From Chloromonas sp. AAM2 (taxonomy: Eukaryota; Chlorophyta; Chlorophyceae; Chlamydomonadales; Chlamydomonadaceae), in assembly GCA_004335635.1 (NCBI GenBank), contig QAXH01005289.1, forward strand, positions 7,631 to 45,485: DNA of 37,855 nucleotides, in the 5' to 3' direction. Position 1 is the first letter of the stretch, and each line of letters starts with the position of its first letter. Positions 1 to 12,170 of this stretch are shown here, piece by piece. The notes beneath the pieces are model-generated. The model had not been told where the DNA came from, did no database searches, and saw only the letters and a list, made by a program, of their open reading frames with translations. Both the position numbers and the translations under genes were made by a program.

Positions 1-3000
1 CCCCCCCCCACGCACTTGCAGACGGCCCTGTGCCCTCATTCAGCACCAATTGCCCTGAGTCCATGTGCAGGAGGTTGAGATCACGTGACATGTCAGGTGC
101 AGCGGCGGTTTCTTGAAACCCCTGCCCGGCCACGAGGTGCCCAGACGCTATAGCCGCGTACAGCACCTGCAAAACCAAAAGCAACAGGGGTGCTTGTCAG
201 AGGTGCAGGCAAGCGTTGTAGAATGCTAGAAAGCGCTCAGAGAAAGTGTTTTAGCCGCAGAACCACATCGCCCTTGTGGCAAATGCAGAGGCTTGGCCGG
301 GTGTTAAAGAGGCGTTTGTGCTCAGCTGCAGTACCATACGACCATCTGCTACCATTTATATTCAGTTATCCAGAACGGTTATTGATCGTGCAACTTAGCC
401 ACAGGTCGTCTAGGTTTGTTACACCCCTGGCCCAGAAGACAACCAAACCTGTAACTGTGTGGCCTGCCCTTCAGTCGAATCGGTCTCAAACCTCGACTCG
501 CTCTGCCTACAACTGCCCACCAACCTGCAACTGTGTGGCCTGCCCCTCGATGGGATTGGCTTCAAACCTCGACTCGCTTTGAACCCTTTCCGGTACAAGC
601 CGACTGTAGTACTCTAATTCCGCCGGCTCCAACCCACCACCCCCACTGACTCGCACACCATCCAACACACTCCGTTTGTAACCGCTGTAACCAACAGAAA
701 CGGCTTCGAGATGGCCACCACCACCAGCGAATGCGCTTGTGGTGATTGTGGATGCGCTGGGAGGGGTAACTGGTGCGGTGGGTGCGGAAGTGGTGTGGGG
801 CTGTGAGGAATCTGAGGCTGACACCGTCATGGCCACTAGTTGTGTGCGAGCTAGGAGGTAGAGGTAGCCCAGGACCTGATGGTAGTCACGCAGGAGGGAG
901 TGCCTGCAGAAAGGCAGTGACTTATTACGTAGAACTGGGTGTTCAAGAGGTGCGTTGCTGGTTGTGCTTGCTGGGTGTGGGCAGACTAGCACAACCAACC
1001 TACCCTGTAAACTGATATGGAAAACATTGATGATTCAGCTCACTGGGCAGGACCGGCAAAATGAATCGCTACAGCTGAAATATTGGCGAGGTGGGCGGGT
1101 TATGTGTGTCTGTTACACCAGGCCATCACAGGAACGGGATGGTCGCCGCCCTGACCCCCCCTGAGTAAGTACAAAGTACGATGGGGTCGGCAGCAGGAAC
1201 ACGCAGGAAAACGAGGTGAAAACGCATTTTTCGCAATTCCCTAGTCCCACACAGAAGTGACTCCCGGGACCCTGACCTCCCTTGATCAGTGCACTGCATA
1301 ATCAGTGGTCAGACCTCACGGGGTCTTCCGCAAGTGAAGGCCATGTAAACAACAACATCAACACCTCACATATCGCCTCACACTCACTGCTGCTGCAGCT
1401 CCGGTGCCACCCGGTAGGCCAGGAGCGAGGCGTGCAGCGGCAGGGAGGGCACGGGCCCGGCCACCGACTCCATCCCCAGGAGCAGCGGGGACACCTCGGG
1501 CACGCTCACGCCCAGGTCCCAATCAACTAACGGGGAAGAAGGACTGCAGGCAGGCATTGAAAACCAGAACAGACATAGTAAGGCAGGTTTATCTGCCGGT
1601 TTTCATATGTATTTTGTGGAGTTCTGTGTGGCTCCACACCTAAACGTCCTTCAGTTCCCTCGGTTTCCTTCATGCACATACTTATCCTCGCAGTCCCAGC
1701 AACACAGAGAAAGCCCAGCAAAAGCTTTGCTCGTTGTTGGAAAAGGGCTTGCCAGAGAACCCTGAACCTCGCACGTGCTTGCTTTTTGGGGGCATCATGC
1801 TAACGCTTCCACTAGGGGGTGATGTCGTCGGTTGCCAAACGCTTGGATTGGTTTAGGTTTGCATATCCTCATATGCTCTCATGTCAGCTCCTAGTTGTAG
1901 CTGGTTGCTTTCCTCCCTGTCCTGCCGTCTCGGGATGTAGCACACCAGAAAACACACTGGAACTCAATCACAACTCTCCTCCCTGGTTCTCTCACACCCG
2001 CACCACCCATCCACTCCTACCCAGCCACACTCTACACTCACATACGCATCTAGTTTGTCGAACATTGTACGTACCTGAGTGAGTCGGCTTGGCCCAGCAG
2101 CAAATCCGCAGCCCACCGCGCCGCGGGATCTGGCTGTGACACCGCGACTGCCCCACCACTAGCAGCAGTAGGCAGGGCAGGTGTGGCTGAGTCGGCGTCT
2201 GCCAGGGAGTGATGGGCTGTACTGGGTGTGGCAAGGGAGGGGGGGGGGAGGGAGCTGGTCAGGGCGGTGGCGAGGGCGATGCATGCAGAAAACGTCCAGG
2301 CCTGCACATGAAACCATGCACATGCTTCTTATGATGGTGGGTATGTGCAAACACTTGCTTCAAGGGAAGGAGGTGCAGGGTAGATTTCATCTTGCCGGCA
2401 AGGCGAGAACACACTTGTGATCATTTCCATCCTGCTGACTTTGCGGCAAGAGCTTGCTAGGATGGGATCGAGGCATCCGTTTACTTGTGTTTGAGATTTG
2501 ATGAATCTCTAACCTATCTTGTGGCGCTAGAATGGGATGGATGTGCACGTCTTTCTTTGCTTCGCACAGGACCAGCTCTGTTCCAGCCCATTTGCATCCG
2601 TTTGAATGCTGCATTTGAAGACGCATGTACATTTCTACTTGGGCTCTTATTATTGCGCTATCCACAAACCACACGTTGCTCCTGCTGTGTTTGAGTGTCT
2701 AACTGACTACAAATCCTAGACAGGACACATGCATGCCCTAGCTATGTCGCCAGCACCGTTGTTTTTTGTACATGCACACTCTCCTCCCAACATTTTGCTG
2801 GCTGAGTGTCACATGTCACATGTGGCGATGCATGCACAGGTTTTGGTGGCTGGTCAGGGTTGAGCTCGGTGGCTTGTCTGCTCACAAACCAGACGTGAAT
2901 CCTGCTACCGTACTCATCCCAGAATCTCTAGTACTTCATTGCAGAAGGCTCCTACTATCTTCCTCGTCAGCTCTGTGGTCTTCTCGCAAGCACACTTTTG

Positions 3001-6000
3001 GCATCTGCTGAACGCACAAGCTGTACTTGGCTCGTGTTGTCTTCCACGCACCTCTTTGAGCATGGCGGGTGCAGGCGGGGTGGGGTGCTGCATCATGTGC
3101 TGCTCTATGCGCTGCGCCAGCGAGCGGATGAAGTCTAGGCCGCGGTAGCCCATGTCCACGGGCTGGCCTAGGCGCAGCAGCAAACGAGCCTGCACGGGCA
3201 CACGAATCAATAACACCATCATTACAATTGTAAGCACCTGGCTTGTCCAAAGCACCACCTTGACATGAAATTTGCACAGTTTGGACAGTGTGATGGATAC
3301 GTACTACTTCACTTGTCAGCATATCGCGTTTGAATTGAGACCTTCACAGGCCGTACTACCGTGTAGACCATATCTCATCCCGCAGTAAATAAGTGGCTGT
3401 CAGGGGTGCGGGGTCAAAAACTCCACTTTTGGCCTTTTGCAGGAAGTTTGCGGGGAATTTTATAAATGTTTTTTCACGCTGCGGGAAATAAAACGCCTCG
3501 TCACATCGCGCTGCGGGAAGTAAAAGGCTCCGAAATGTGTGTGCGAACATGCAGATAACTCCGGCCTGCGGTCGGCTGCTTCCCAGGTTTACAAGCTGAG
3601 GTCTTCAGTTTCATCACCTTCATCATGCACGCACACAAGCAGACATGCAAGCAATTGATCAAATAACGTCTCCATGTTACTCCATGGCCGTGTCTGTCTG
3701 TGCATCTATGTTCTATACAAGCTTTGTACATCAAGCTTTGTACAAGCTATGTGCTTGTCTGCATTTTCATCTAATTAGCAGTTTGCTGTGTTTGATGCCT
3801 TAAAGCAGAGACTTGGCCCATCGTGCCTGCCATGCGCGAAGCCATTTAGCGCGGCGACAACGGTCACGGGAACGTGCGCAAAATCATAATAATGTCTGGC
3901 GCCATCTGCGGGGCGCCTGCAGGAAACAAAATCAATGTACGGGTACGGGTGCGGGACCTGCGGGGACCGTTTTTATTGAGTGTCATTTTGCCCCCTGCGG
4001 GATGAGATATGGTCTATACGGTATACACCCAAACATGGGCTGCTGCCCAAACCAAACTGCAGCTGTCAAAGCCTTACATTCCAGTCGCCTTCTGTCTGAC
4101 TGGAACTGGTACTTTCTTACGTAGGTGCCTCCTGGGCTGAAGAGCAGGCGATTGCAACTGTTGAGACCACTGCTAACCCAACGTACATTCACTAAGCATT
4201 CTTTGCATGCCGCTGCCGCCTCCTGTGCGTCCTATCCCTTGCCTGTGTGGAGAAGAGGAACTGCCGGAACGACAGCACGTTGATGACGCCCCGCTTGAGC
4301 ACACTGCGCCGGATGCTGCGTCGGGAGTGAGAGATGAGTAAGGCTGTGTCCACACCCTCCGATGTCACACCTGTGAGTATTACACACTGAGCGGTCGTTG
4401 TTAATAAGCCACGTTCCACAAGAAAGGGCTGCTGAGGCTTGTTGTGCATGTCCTCACCCCTTCAAACTTGACTGATAACTGGCGTGAATTCTGGCAGCAT
4501 CATGGTGTGCCCAAGCATAATGTATAACAGGGCCTATCTGACCTAGCTCCTGTTGCATACGGTGGCTGCGATGCGATGTTGGCAGTGACCATACTGTGGG
4601 CCGAAAAGTCTTACCAAAGTCCAGGTTGGTGACCGCCCCCCGTGCGATAGTCTCAGCAAACGCCGCCTCCAGCTCGACCGCTTCCTGCATAGATAATATT
4701 ACAGTTGAGTTTCAGAATATGAGAATAGAGAAAAATAGGTAATAGCTAAAAGTAAACAATCATACTAATCAGTAAACCAGTCAGTTAAACAGATAAAAGC
4801 TTACCTGCAGTGCGTCTGCCCACATGCCAGCCGCCTCCAGCTGCTGTGAGTAACAGTCCTTGACGAGGAATAACTGACTGAACAGCCAGGCCTGGTCAAA
4901 CCGCTCGGCGAGCAGCCGCTGAACCTGCAGGGCAGAAACGTAGTGGCAGTCAATGCAGCTGCTGCTGCGCATAGCAGTCCTCAACGAGAAGTAAGTGACC
5001 GAATAGTGACACTGGAACGTTACCTAGTTGCAGTTGAATTTGATCATATTCGTACGTCCTTTCCATCAACACGAGCTAATTGATTCGTCTGAGCCGTCGT
5101 GTAAAGTCTCGTGTTCTGCAATGAGTTGCCGGGCTCCATGTGACCCAGTGGTCTTTCGGTTTTAAGCCCTTTCAAGCACGCCACAGCGGTCCCGTGCTAC
5201 CGCTGTATGACCTGTTGTGGGAGGTGCTCACCAGCGCGTATGAGTCAGCCGTTGATTAACTTGAGACCCACTGCGCGCAGTTGCACTGTCTTGTGTGTGA
5301 GCCCCCGTAGGTGTGACTCGGCCTTACGACCTGTTCTCGGCCGTTTTTGCAGCTTCTTGACAGCTCCCCTGTGCCTCGCTTTTCTGGGCTTTCTGTCCTT
5401 TTAATTGTTGATTTCGTTGAGTTCCATCCTTTTGTTGGGCAAGTTGCCACACCTACTGTAATAAAAGCTCCGGTACGAACCCTACCTCCACGATTCCCTG
5501 TTGCCACACTGACTTTAGTAGCATCCGTGGAAACTGTCCCAGAACTGGCAAACATCTTTTGATGCGTGTCTGATGCAATCAAAGCTTGTTTTCAGTACCT
5601 TTCACATCAAAAAATAAAATAAATAAAATAAAATAAAATACATGAACGAACGCCTAAAGAGCACTGATCACGCTCACCGCGTCCACATACGCTCCTTGTC
5701 GGCTCTCGAAGCTGCAGCGCACACAATCCCTTACGACCCCCTCCACCTCATCCAGCCCAGAGACCGCATCGGCCATGGTGGCGCCCAATGTGGTGCTTGG
5801 TGGATTGGGGCCTGCGGATGCCTGTGCAACAAGTGAAAACAAATAGCATGCAAGGTGTCATGTTGACCGACAAAGCAGGAAATTAGCGAAAAGAAGCGAG
5901 AGAGTGAATGAGATTGCTGACCCTTAGCAGCGTCCATGGCCGCGAGTCATGCTGACCACTGTTCTGCCTCCGTAAGCACCATTTACAAGGACAGTTTATA

Positions 6001-8888
6001 AGGACACTTACAGAAGTTACGGAAAACCCATTCTCGACTTGGTAATCATCAGCCATTTGGTAACCATACCCGGTCGCTTTCAGTTTGCTGCTAATCAGTT
6101 CCTGACTGGGTGAACAATGTGAATACAGTGGTTGGCACAGCTGGGCGCCAATCAGTTCACAAATTGGCAAGGATTTTTGCAATGGACGCACCTGGGTACC
6201 CGGTGGGCTGGCAAAAGGCCGTGCCAGGTCGGAAAGGAATGCTGCCGCAGCAGACGTGGTGGGCGCATTGGGCACAAAGGGTAGCGGCTGTCCGCCCGGC
6301 CCCAGCAGCCCCTGCCTGTAGGGCCAGTCCAGCCGCACGACTCGGGTTGAAGGGGGCGGGCCGCGCCGGCCGGAGGCTGCGGCTGCAGCCGATGTTGGGG
6401 GTGCGTTGAAATCGTCCACAATCTTGTCAAAGACCTTCTTGCTGGCCTGTGCGTGAGAAAGAATATGACATGCACGAATGATGTTTGTGTGTGGCCTGTG
6501 CTGTTTGTGTGTGGCCTGTGCTGTTTGTGTGTGGCCTGTGCGTGTGAACCACTTCATGCCCTAGTTCGAGCTAACGGATCGTCATTCAAGAATTTCCTCA
6601 ACTCGGCTGACCCTTTCGTGTCATTTTAACCACGTGCATGACATTGCATACGACATGTTGTAATGACGCAGACCATACCATGGTATACATGTGACCGGAT
6701 TACATCAAACCTTACGACGATGGCATTAAGAGTGGCCTTAGCCCTGTTAATCGCTGTAAATTCTATCAGTACTCCAACGTGCGTGACAGCGTAAACAGCA
6801 CAGAGCATACCATGGTACATCACCAAATTGTTACCGGATTACTAGAACCTTAAAAGAATGACTGCAGCGCCTACCTTGTCCTGTGGGTCTGCATTCGGCG
6901 GCCTGATGTACACCACCAGCCACTCGGCCGGCCCGCCCTGCGCCGCCCCGTCCCTGTCCAGCTCCTGCACCACCTTCCTGGCCACGGGCTTGAGGTGCGC
7001 CCGGTATTCGTTGATGTCAGCAGTGCAGATCTGCATGGTGTCAGCCGTGCCGTAGGATAGTGGACCATGGCAGGCAGCCAGCAACACACCCATGGATGGT
7101 CAATCAACCAGGTGACGATCCCATCGATGAGTGGTTGCGCACCAACTTGTGATGTATAGTAAGTGGTAAGCAGGCAAACAGTGGGATGATCATGATGGTC
7201 ACTGCATGGGAACCCTGCGCTAGTTGTGATTACTAGTTGCAAGTACTCGGCCATTACTGTTCGATATCCAGCAGATGCATTCAGCTACATGCATGCTGGT
7301 GAATGGCAACCAGCTACAGCGGGTATACATGTGTGTTAGACAGCACCGGAGGCACTGCGTGACACAGGCGGCCCATGTGACCGGCTTACCAGCAGCATGT
7401 GCCTGACGTGTACTGTCTTACCAGCAGCATGTGAATCACATGCACAGGCCCAACAGCAGCATGTGCCTCATGTACTGTCTTACCAGCAGCATGTGTGCGT
7501 AAGGGTTGCGCCACCACACCGCAGAGCTAGTGGCCAGGGGCTTGAGGCGCTGCAACCGCTTGTCATGAGACATGACATACCTGCACAACAGGCAGCATAC
7601 AACTCATGATGACAGCGGCGATTGACAGAGCACAACCCAGATTTCCTGCATGCACGTTGTGGGTGACCATGGATTTTGCAATTCCGGATTTGGGGCTATG
7701 TGAAAATGATCTTTAGCGTGTGAAGAACGTGAAACCGAAGAACTGTCAGAATTAAATCAAACAAATGCATGGCTGTGCTGGCTCGACATGTGGCCCTGCT
7801 GCTGACCATGCACTGATCAAGCCTGGCCTGGCCTGGCCCGGCATCAGATGCAAGCCAAGGGTCACAGGTCCACCCCAGTGGGAGGCAACGGCGTAAAGAA
7901 GCAGGGTGCTGGAATTCCGATGCAACCCAACTTGGCAGCATTCAAGCAGTGTGGTGCTTCCCAGGCACATGCCGTAAACAGCAGGTCCTCGTACCCAGGC
8001 AACTGTCAGAAAAGCGTTTTGCCTTCTAACAAGGCCCTGATGATCCCTGGCCACACAGTGCCTCACTCACTGTATGGGCAGTGTGTTGAGTGTGAGCACC
8101 CGACCCAACTTGTTGGCAACGCTCACATCACGCAGGGGGAGGCGCGACTCAAACACCTTCAGGAAATCAAGCAGACAAATAGATCATCAGATGCGCAGAT
8201 GGATAGATAGTTGGATAGGCAGATAGAAAAAGAAAGCGAAAGCTCAAGCGGTCAGAGGAATAGCGCGTAAGTAAGTGACTAATGTGCATGACTGTAGGGC
8301 ACACCAGGCAAGAATGCTAGCTGCACAGGTGACTTGCACGGCCAGCATGTATACCCCCAGCTTGGCACGATTGCAGCCTGTAAATGAGGCGCGTGATTTG
8401 TGAGAGTGCACGTGAATTGCGAGAGTGCACGTGATTTGCGAGAGTGGTCCACTTATGTGATCCAGCTGCAGATCACAGCTTGCCATGCTTGGATGGCTTA
8501 GATTGAGTTTACACCCAACCCAATCGTTTTTCACACATTCCGTCAAGGTTAGCATAGCAGCGTCATTTTGCAGAATGCAGTCAAGGAAGCGTGAATTTCT
8601 CTGGTATAATTTGTCTGGGGTGCACATTAGTGGGCCAAGGTCTGATCCGCACGTCATTGGTTTCTCACATGTCCCATGAGCATGAGCATTGGGAATGCAT
8701 GACTGCGACAAAAACAATCTGCATGGGTACGGCCATGTGTGGGAGGCAGGGGGCTCCCTGGTTGATGTGGAGTTACACTTCAGTAGGTGTTGGGCACCTA
8801 CGTCCTTGATAGAGGCCCACAGGCCTTTCTGGCCAAGCTCGTCCACTGCTATCACATAGCAGCTGCTGAGCTCCTCGTCTCCATCCAT
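1..8888 (-). CDS. TRS130: TRAPPII complex subunit TRS130/TRAPPC10, 5' part (3' end outside window)
   Basis: Subunit of the TRAPPII tethering complex, which in known systems acts with Rab GTPases at the Golgi and trans-Golgi network. Exons in transcript order on the minus strand: 8888-8802, 8156-8071, 7580-7484, 7030-6875, 6446-6192, 5821-5678, 4924-4805, 4684-4615, 4370-4243, 3189-3052, 2301-2075, 1543-1388, 903-525 and 166 to beyond base 1. Phase is kept throughout, giving about 736 residues so far. From memory of the plant TRS130 family, colinear matches include NTLPIQYVMSHDKRLQRLKP (exons 2-3), WWRNPYAHMLL then ADINEYRAHLKP (exons 3-4), AEWLVVYI, FDQAWLFSQLFLVKD, SFRQFLFSTQ then RLLLRLGQPVDMGYRGLDFI (exons 9-10), and AWTFSACIALA. 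The start is the ATG at 8888 in a good context (AAAATGG). Exon 5 carries an Ala/Gly/Pro-rich insertion typical of algal proteins. The intron between exons 9 and 10 has a GC donor and contains a 667-bp transposon. Exons 1-10 are firm; exons 11-14 rest more on phase and open frame than on similarity. Confidence 0.85.
447..581. repeat. Tandem duplication across the 3' end of TRS130 exon 13
   Basis: Two 59-bp copies, 447-505 and 523-581, lie 76 bp apart. On the minus strand both read as an exon end followed by CAG|GTT. The right copy is the chosen end of exon 13 (residues QSESRFEANPIEGQATQLQ). The left copy (QSESRFETDSTEGQATQLQ) lies in the following intron and is out of frame if read through. 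Confidence 0.8.
1111..1180 (+). repeat. Diverged copy of SINE-like repeat family 1 (body end)
   Basis: Begins TGTTACACCAGG and continues to CGCCCTGACC and CCCTGAGTAAG, in the same order as in the copies at 11825 and 30049. It lies in TRS130 intron 12. Only the non-tRNA end of the element is recognisable here. Confidence 0.5.
3357..4023. mobile_element. 667-bp non-autonomous DNA transposon (MITE-like) in TRS130 intron 9
   Basis: The 29-bp ends 3357-3385 and 3995-4023 are inverted repeats with one mismatch; they start TACCGT(G/A)TAGACC and end ATCCCGCAG. The element is flanked by the 3-bp direct repeat TAC (3354-3356 and 4024-4026), which fits a target-site duplication. The motif CTGCGGG recurs inside at 3479, 3511, 3905 and 3958 as well as in the terminal repeat at 3995; such subterminal arrays are often transposase-binding sites. 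No transposase frame is present. A 3-bp duplication would suit PIF/Harbinger-like or CACTA-like elements, but I cannot assign a superfamily. Confidence 0.85.
5531..5560 (-). repeat. Short dispersed repeat R3, minus-strand copy
   Basis: On the minus strand it reads GTTTGCCAGTTCTGGGACAG. The same core occurs at 17041 and 34334 (plus) and in part at 17572-17590 (minus). It lies in TRS130 intron 6. Confidence 0.6.
5607..5640. repeat. (AAATA)n A-rich microsatellite
   Basis: About seven AAATA-type units in TRS130 intron 6, just below exon 6 (5678-5821). Confidence 0.85.
6482..6541. repeat. 20-bp minisatellite, three perfect copies
   Basis: The unit TGTTTGTGTGTGGCCTGTGC is repeated three times without change in TRS130 intron 4, beginning about 35 bp upstream (in transcript sense) of the exon 5 acceptor. 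Confidence 0.95.
7385..7495. repeat. Roughly 32-bp tandem repeat carrying the TRS130 exon 3 5' splice site
   Basis: CAGCAGCATGTG begins at 7390, 7422, 7454 and 7484, a period of 32, 32 and 30 bp. The copy at 7484 is the true 3' end of exon 3. In three of the four copies it is bordered by CTTAC, which is GTAAG on the minus strand, so the intron holds two extra complete 5' splice sites. The copy at 7454 has lost it (CCCAA). Longer identity (25 bp) joins 7409-7433 and 7471-7495. Confidence 0.9.
8393..8447. repeat. 19-bp minisatellite, about three copies
   Basis: The unit GTGATTTGTGAGAGTGCAC is repeated with one or two changes at 8393, 8412 and 8431. It lies in TRS130 intron 1. Confidence 0.85.
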
Positions 8889-9348
8889 TTTTGAAGAGTG
8901 TTCTTTCAGTGCCGTCAAGGATCAGGTCATGTAGCCTTTCGTAGGGTTTCTACCCTGGACGGGCGCCCGTTCTCAGTCTTGAGGCCATCTGGCACTCGCG
9001 CCATGTACATGGTGCCCAACAGGCTCTGATGCCTGACGACTGCATCGTATTCAGCGTCTTGGTCGGTTATCGGATTCGGTTGACATCCGAAAATCGCGGT
9101 TGCAACCACATGGCGACTTAGCCATGTCTAGTACACAAAGTCACTGTTGCATGTCTAGCACGGAAACTCATTGCTTGCATTCCGTGCCATGCGATGACAG
9201 CGCCCGTCTTGTCATGGCTGCACCCACCTGACTCCGCGTTTACAGTCCCCTTCTCATCCTGCCCTTTGAGCAGACTGACAGATTATCTCACTAAAACAGG
9301 GCTGGAGTGTGGGCAGTAGTTTTGAGGCATCCTTGAAGACCAGGCAGC
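8889..9348. promoter_or_regulatory. Divergent intergenic spacer, presumed bidirectional promoter of TRS130 and BUD13
   Basis: The two start codons are 460 bp apart and point away from each other, so both promoters and 5' UTRs must fit here. I see no clear TATA box. A 60-codon minus-strand open frame (9109-8927) has no recognisable similarity and may be 5' UTR sequence. Confidence 0.5.
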
Positions 9349-12138
9349 ATGTCAGGCTCCAAGCCAGTCAGCAAGTTCCATGGGCTGTCCTCACTCAGAG
9401 CAGATGAACGCAAGAAGGACCTTGGAAGCAGCAGTGGAGCCCAGGCCAGCGCCATGCAGGCCTACCTAAAACGATATGCTGCCGAGGGAGGAGATGGCGG
9501 CGAGGGGGAGAAAAAGAAGAAAAAGAGGAAGAAAATGCCAGCATCTGATGCTGGCGGAATCAAGATCATTGATGAAGATATCAGGGGCGAGGCTAGGGCC
9601 CGTAGGGCACCATTGAGTGACGAAGAAGAGGATGACGATTGTGAGTGGCACGTCAAACATGCACATGCTCTTGACGCGGCCATGTCATGCTCATGCCATG
9701 CCATGCACGTGCTCATGTCAAGCTCATGCCGTGCCCATGCCATGCCCATGCCAAGCTCCAAACCTATGCCCATGCCACACCTATGCCACACCTGGGCCCC
9801 GCTGAGATTCTGACCACGCTCTGTTGTCGTGCATGACTTCACTTGCATGACAAAGTCATGCCCTTGATGCCGATGTCGAGCGTATGTCATGCCTGCACCA
9901 TGCTAGCCTCACGCTACAGATACGTGCCTTGCAAATTGTTTCGTGGGAATGCAATGTGAAACACATGGATTGGATCATGAGGACAGCTGGCATGCGTATG
10001 CCACTAGCACCCTAACATGTATGCATACTGACCCTTCTACTTGCCTGCCAAGGGTTTTGCTCCATAACGTGCGCAATAGGTCTTGAGGAGCTGATGTCTC
10101 TTGCTGCAATCTGAGCGGGCTTTCCACTGCAGGATATGTGATGTCAGTCGCCGTTGCCTTGCCTGCAGATCGACCGGTCATTGCCAACGAGGCAGAAGCT
10201 CTGCTACTGGCCAAGCAGGCGGAAAAGGTGGGCATTTTGCCGTTTGGGTTGTTGGATCTGTTAGGAGAAAGGACACATCAGGGTCTGCGTGCACGGGTAG
10301 TGGTAGTAAAGGTGCTGATGTGTATTGCCGTGGCTGTTGACTGTCTTCATTGCATCAAACTCATGAATCAAGAGGCTTTTTGTTTACCCCACGTGGAATG
10401 CCCTGTGCTTGAAGGCCAAAAATTACTATCAGCAGGAGCGGGACGGGAGCGGGTGGGCCCAGGCGGAGCGCCCTCAAAGACATGACAGCCCAGACGCTTC
10501 ACCCCCCAGACGGAAACTCGTCAGGCACGACAGCCCAGACGCTTCACCGCCTAGAAGAGGTGCACAAGCAGATGCATCACCACCCCGACGGCCAGCGAGA
10601 CATGACAGCCCGGATGCATTGCCACCCCGCCGCAAACCGCTGAGACATGACAGCCCAGACGCTTCACCCCCTAGAAGAGGAGCACAGGCGGATGCATCGC
10701 CACCTAGACGGGCTACGGCCAGACATGATACTCCAGATGCATCTCCACCCAGACGACCTGGTGCCAGACATGACAGCCCAGACGCTTCACCGCCCAGACG
10801 AGGCGCCCAGGCGGACGCATCTCCGCCAAGGCGCAAGCCGGTTAGACATGACAGCTCGGATGCATCGCCGCCTCGGCGAGCCGGCAGCCAACATGACGCT
10901 TCACCTCCCAGGTGAGGTATAACTTTACTACAGCAGGGGTGTAGGTATTGGCTAGCTTGCCTTTAAGGGATAACAAGACCAGCTCCCGCTGGTTGGGCGG
11001 TTGCAGATGCAGGTAGTTGCTCACGACTTGCTGGGCTGAGGGCATGTGACTGGGTGCATGGGGCCCACGTAAAGACGCTGGTTAATACGCTCACTCGGTT
11101 GGCATGGCATGACTGACTGTTGCCTGCCTGACTGACTGGCCAACCGACGAACGACTTACTGACCGACCGAATGGCTGACTGACTGACTGACTGACTGACC
11201 GCTCAGTTGACCATCTGGTGCGCCCTTTCACTGCATGGTTGACTTTCCCTTCGACTCATTGACTGACTGATGGACTGATTGCTGACTGCCTGCCTGATTG
11301 ACTAACTTATTGACTGGTCGCTTGGTTGACGTTCACAGGCGGCGTGCCCCCGGTGGCCCCGCAGCGGCAGTCCCCGGTCGGCCTGGCGCCCGCATTGCTG
11401 CCTGCCTGACTGGTTGCTGTCTGACCGACATCTCGCTCTTTGCCTTTTGCTTCACTTCCACAGGCGGCCTGCCCCCGGCGCCCGCATGGCGGACGGGACC
11501 GCTGCGGGTCTGGTGAGCGCGGCTCAGTTGGCGGAGGAGGCGGCGCGCCTCAAGAGAGAGGCGGAGGCGAGGAGGTGAGGCTGAGGGAGGAAAGGACGTT
11601 GACAAGAGGGTCAAGGCAGCTGCAGGTTGTTGCTGTTGTTTACGTGGCCTTCAGTCTGGGGAGGACTGCTGAGCGCGCGGCTTCATGGCAGGTGCCGATG
11701 CAGATTGAGGTTGGTTCAGCAAGACAGGCACAACGCGTTGTGGGAAGGCACTGCTCGTGATGTCAGGTGCCTGATGATCTCAAGGCAAGGAAAGTAAGGG
11801 GTTTGGGGATGGTAAGCTACCGTCTTGTTACATCAGGGAAGTCGTCGAAGGGTCAGGGAAGGGATGTGTATCGCCCTGACCTACCCTGAGCAAGACAGGA
11901 GAAGAAAGGCAGGAACAAAGGCAGTGATAGGCCCAGAGGCAGGAACGAACAAAGCAGAACCGGGATTCAACCGGTTATCAAAAACCATCTGCACATTCAC
12001 ATCAGGCATCGGGCTCCTCTCGACTTCGCTACGCCGGACTCACAACGCCTTTGGAGTTTAGCTCCGTCATTAATGCCAGAAACAAATAGCTGCAGCACCG
12101 TGGGTTGAACCTTGAAAAGCCATGTAATGATGATGATG

Positions 12139-12170
<32 letters not shown>

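Noticed and set aside
6110..6409. Plus-strand 99-codon frame opposite TRS130 exon 5
   Set aside because: Shadow of the GC-rich coding exon 6192-6446 on the other strand, which has phase-consistent splice sites and family context.
8244..8918. Minus-strand 224-codon open frame at the TRS130 start
   Set aside because: Only its first part (from the ATG at 8888 to 8802) is a real exon. The rest is intron 1 read through, without similarity.
8927..9109. Minus-strand 60-codon frame upstream of TRS130
   Set aside because: No recognisable family and no splice context. It may be 5' UTR.
10474..10836. Antisense open frame across the BUD13 repeats
   Set aside because: It is a mirror of the [12 protein letters not shown] coding repeat. 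GC-rich coding repeats commonly leave the opposite strand open.
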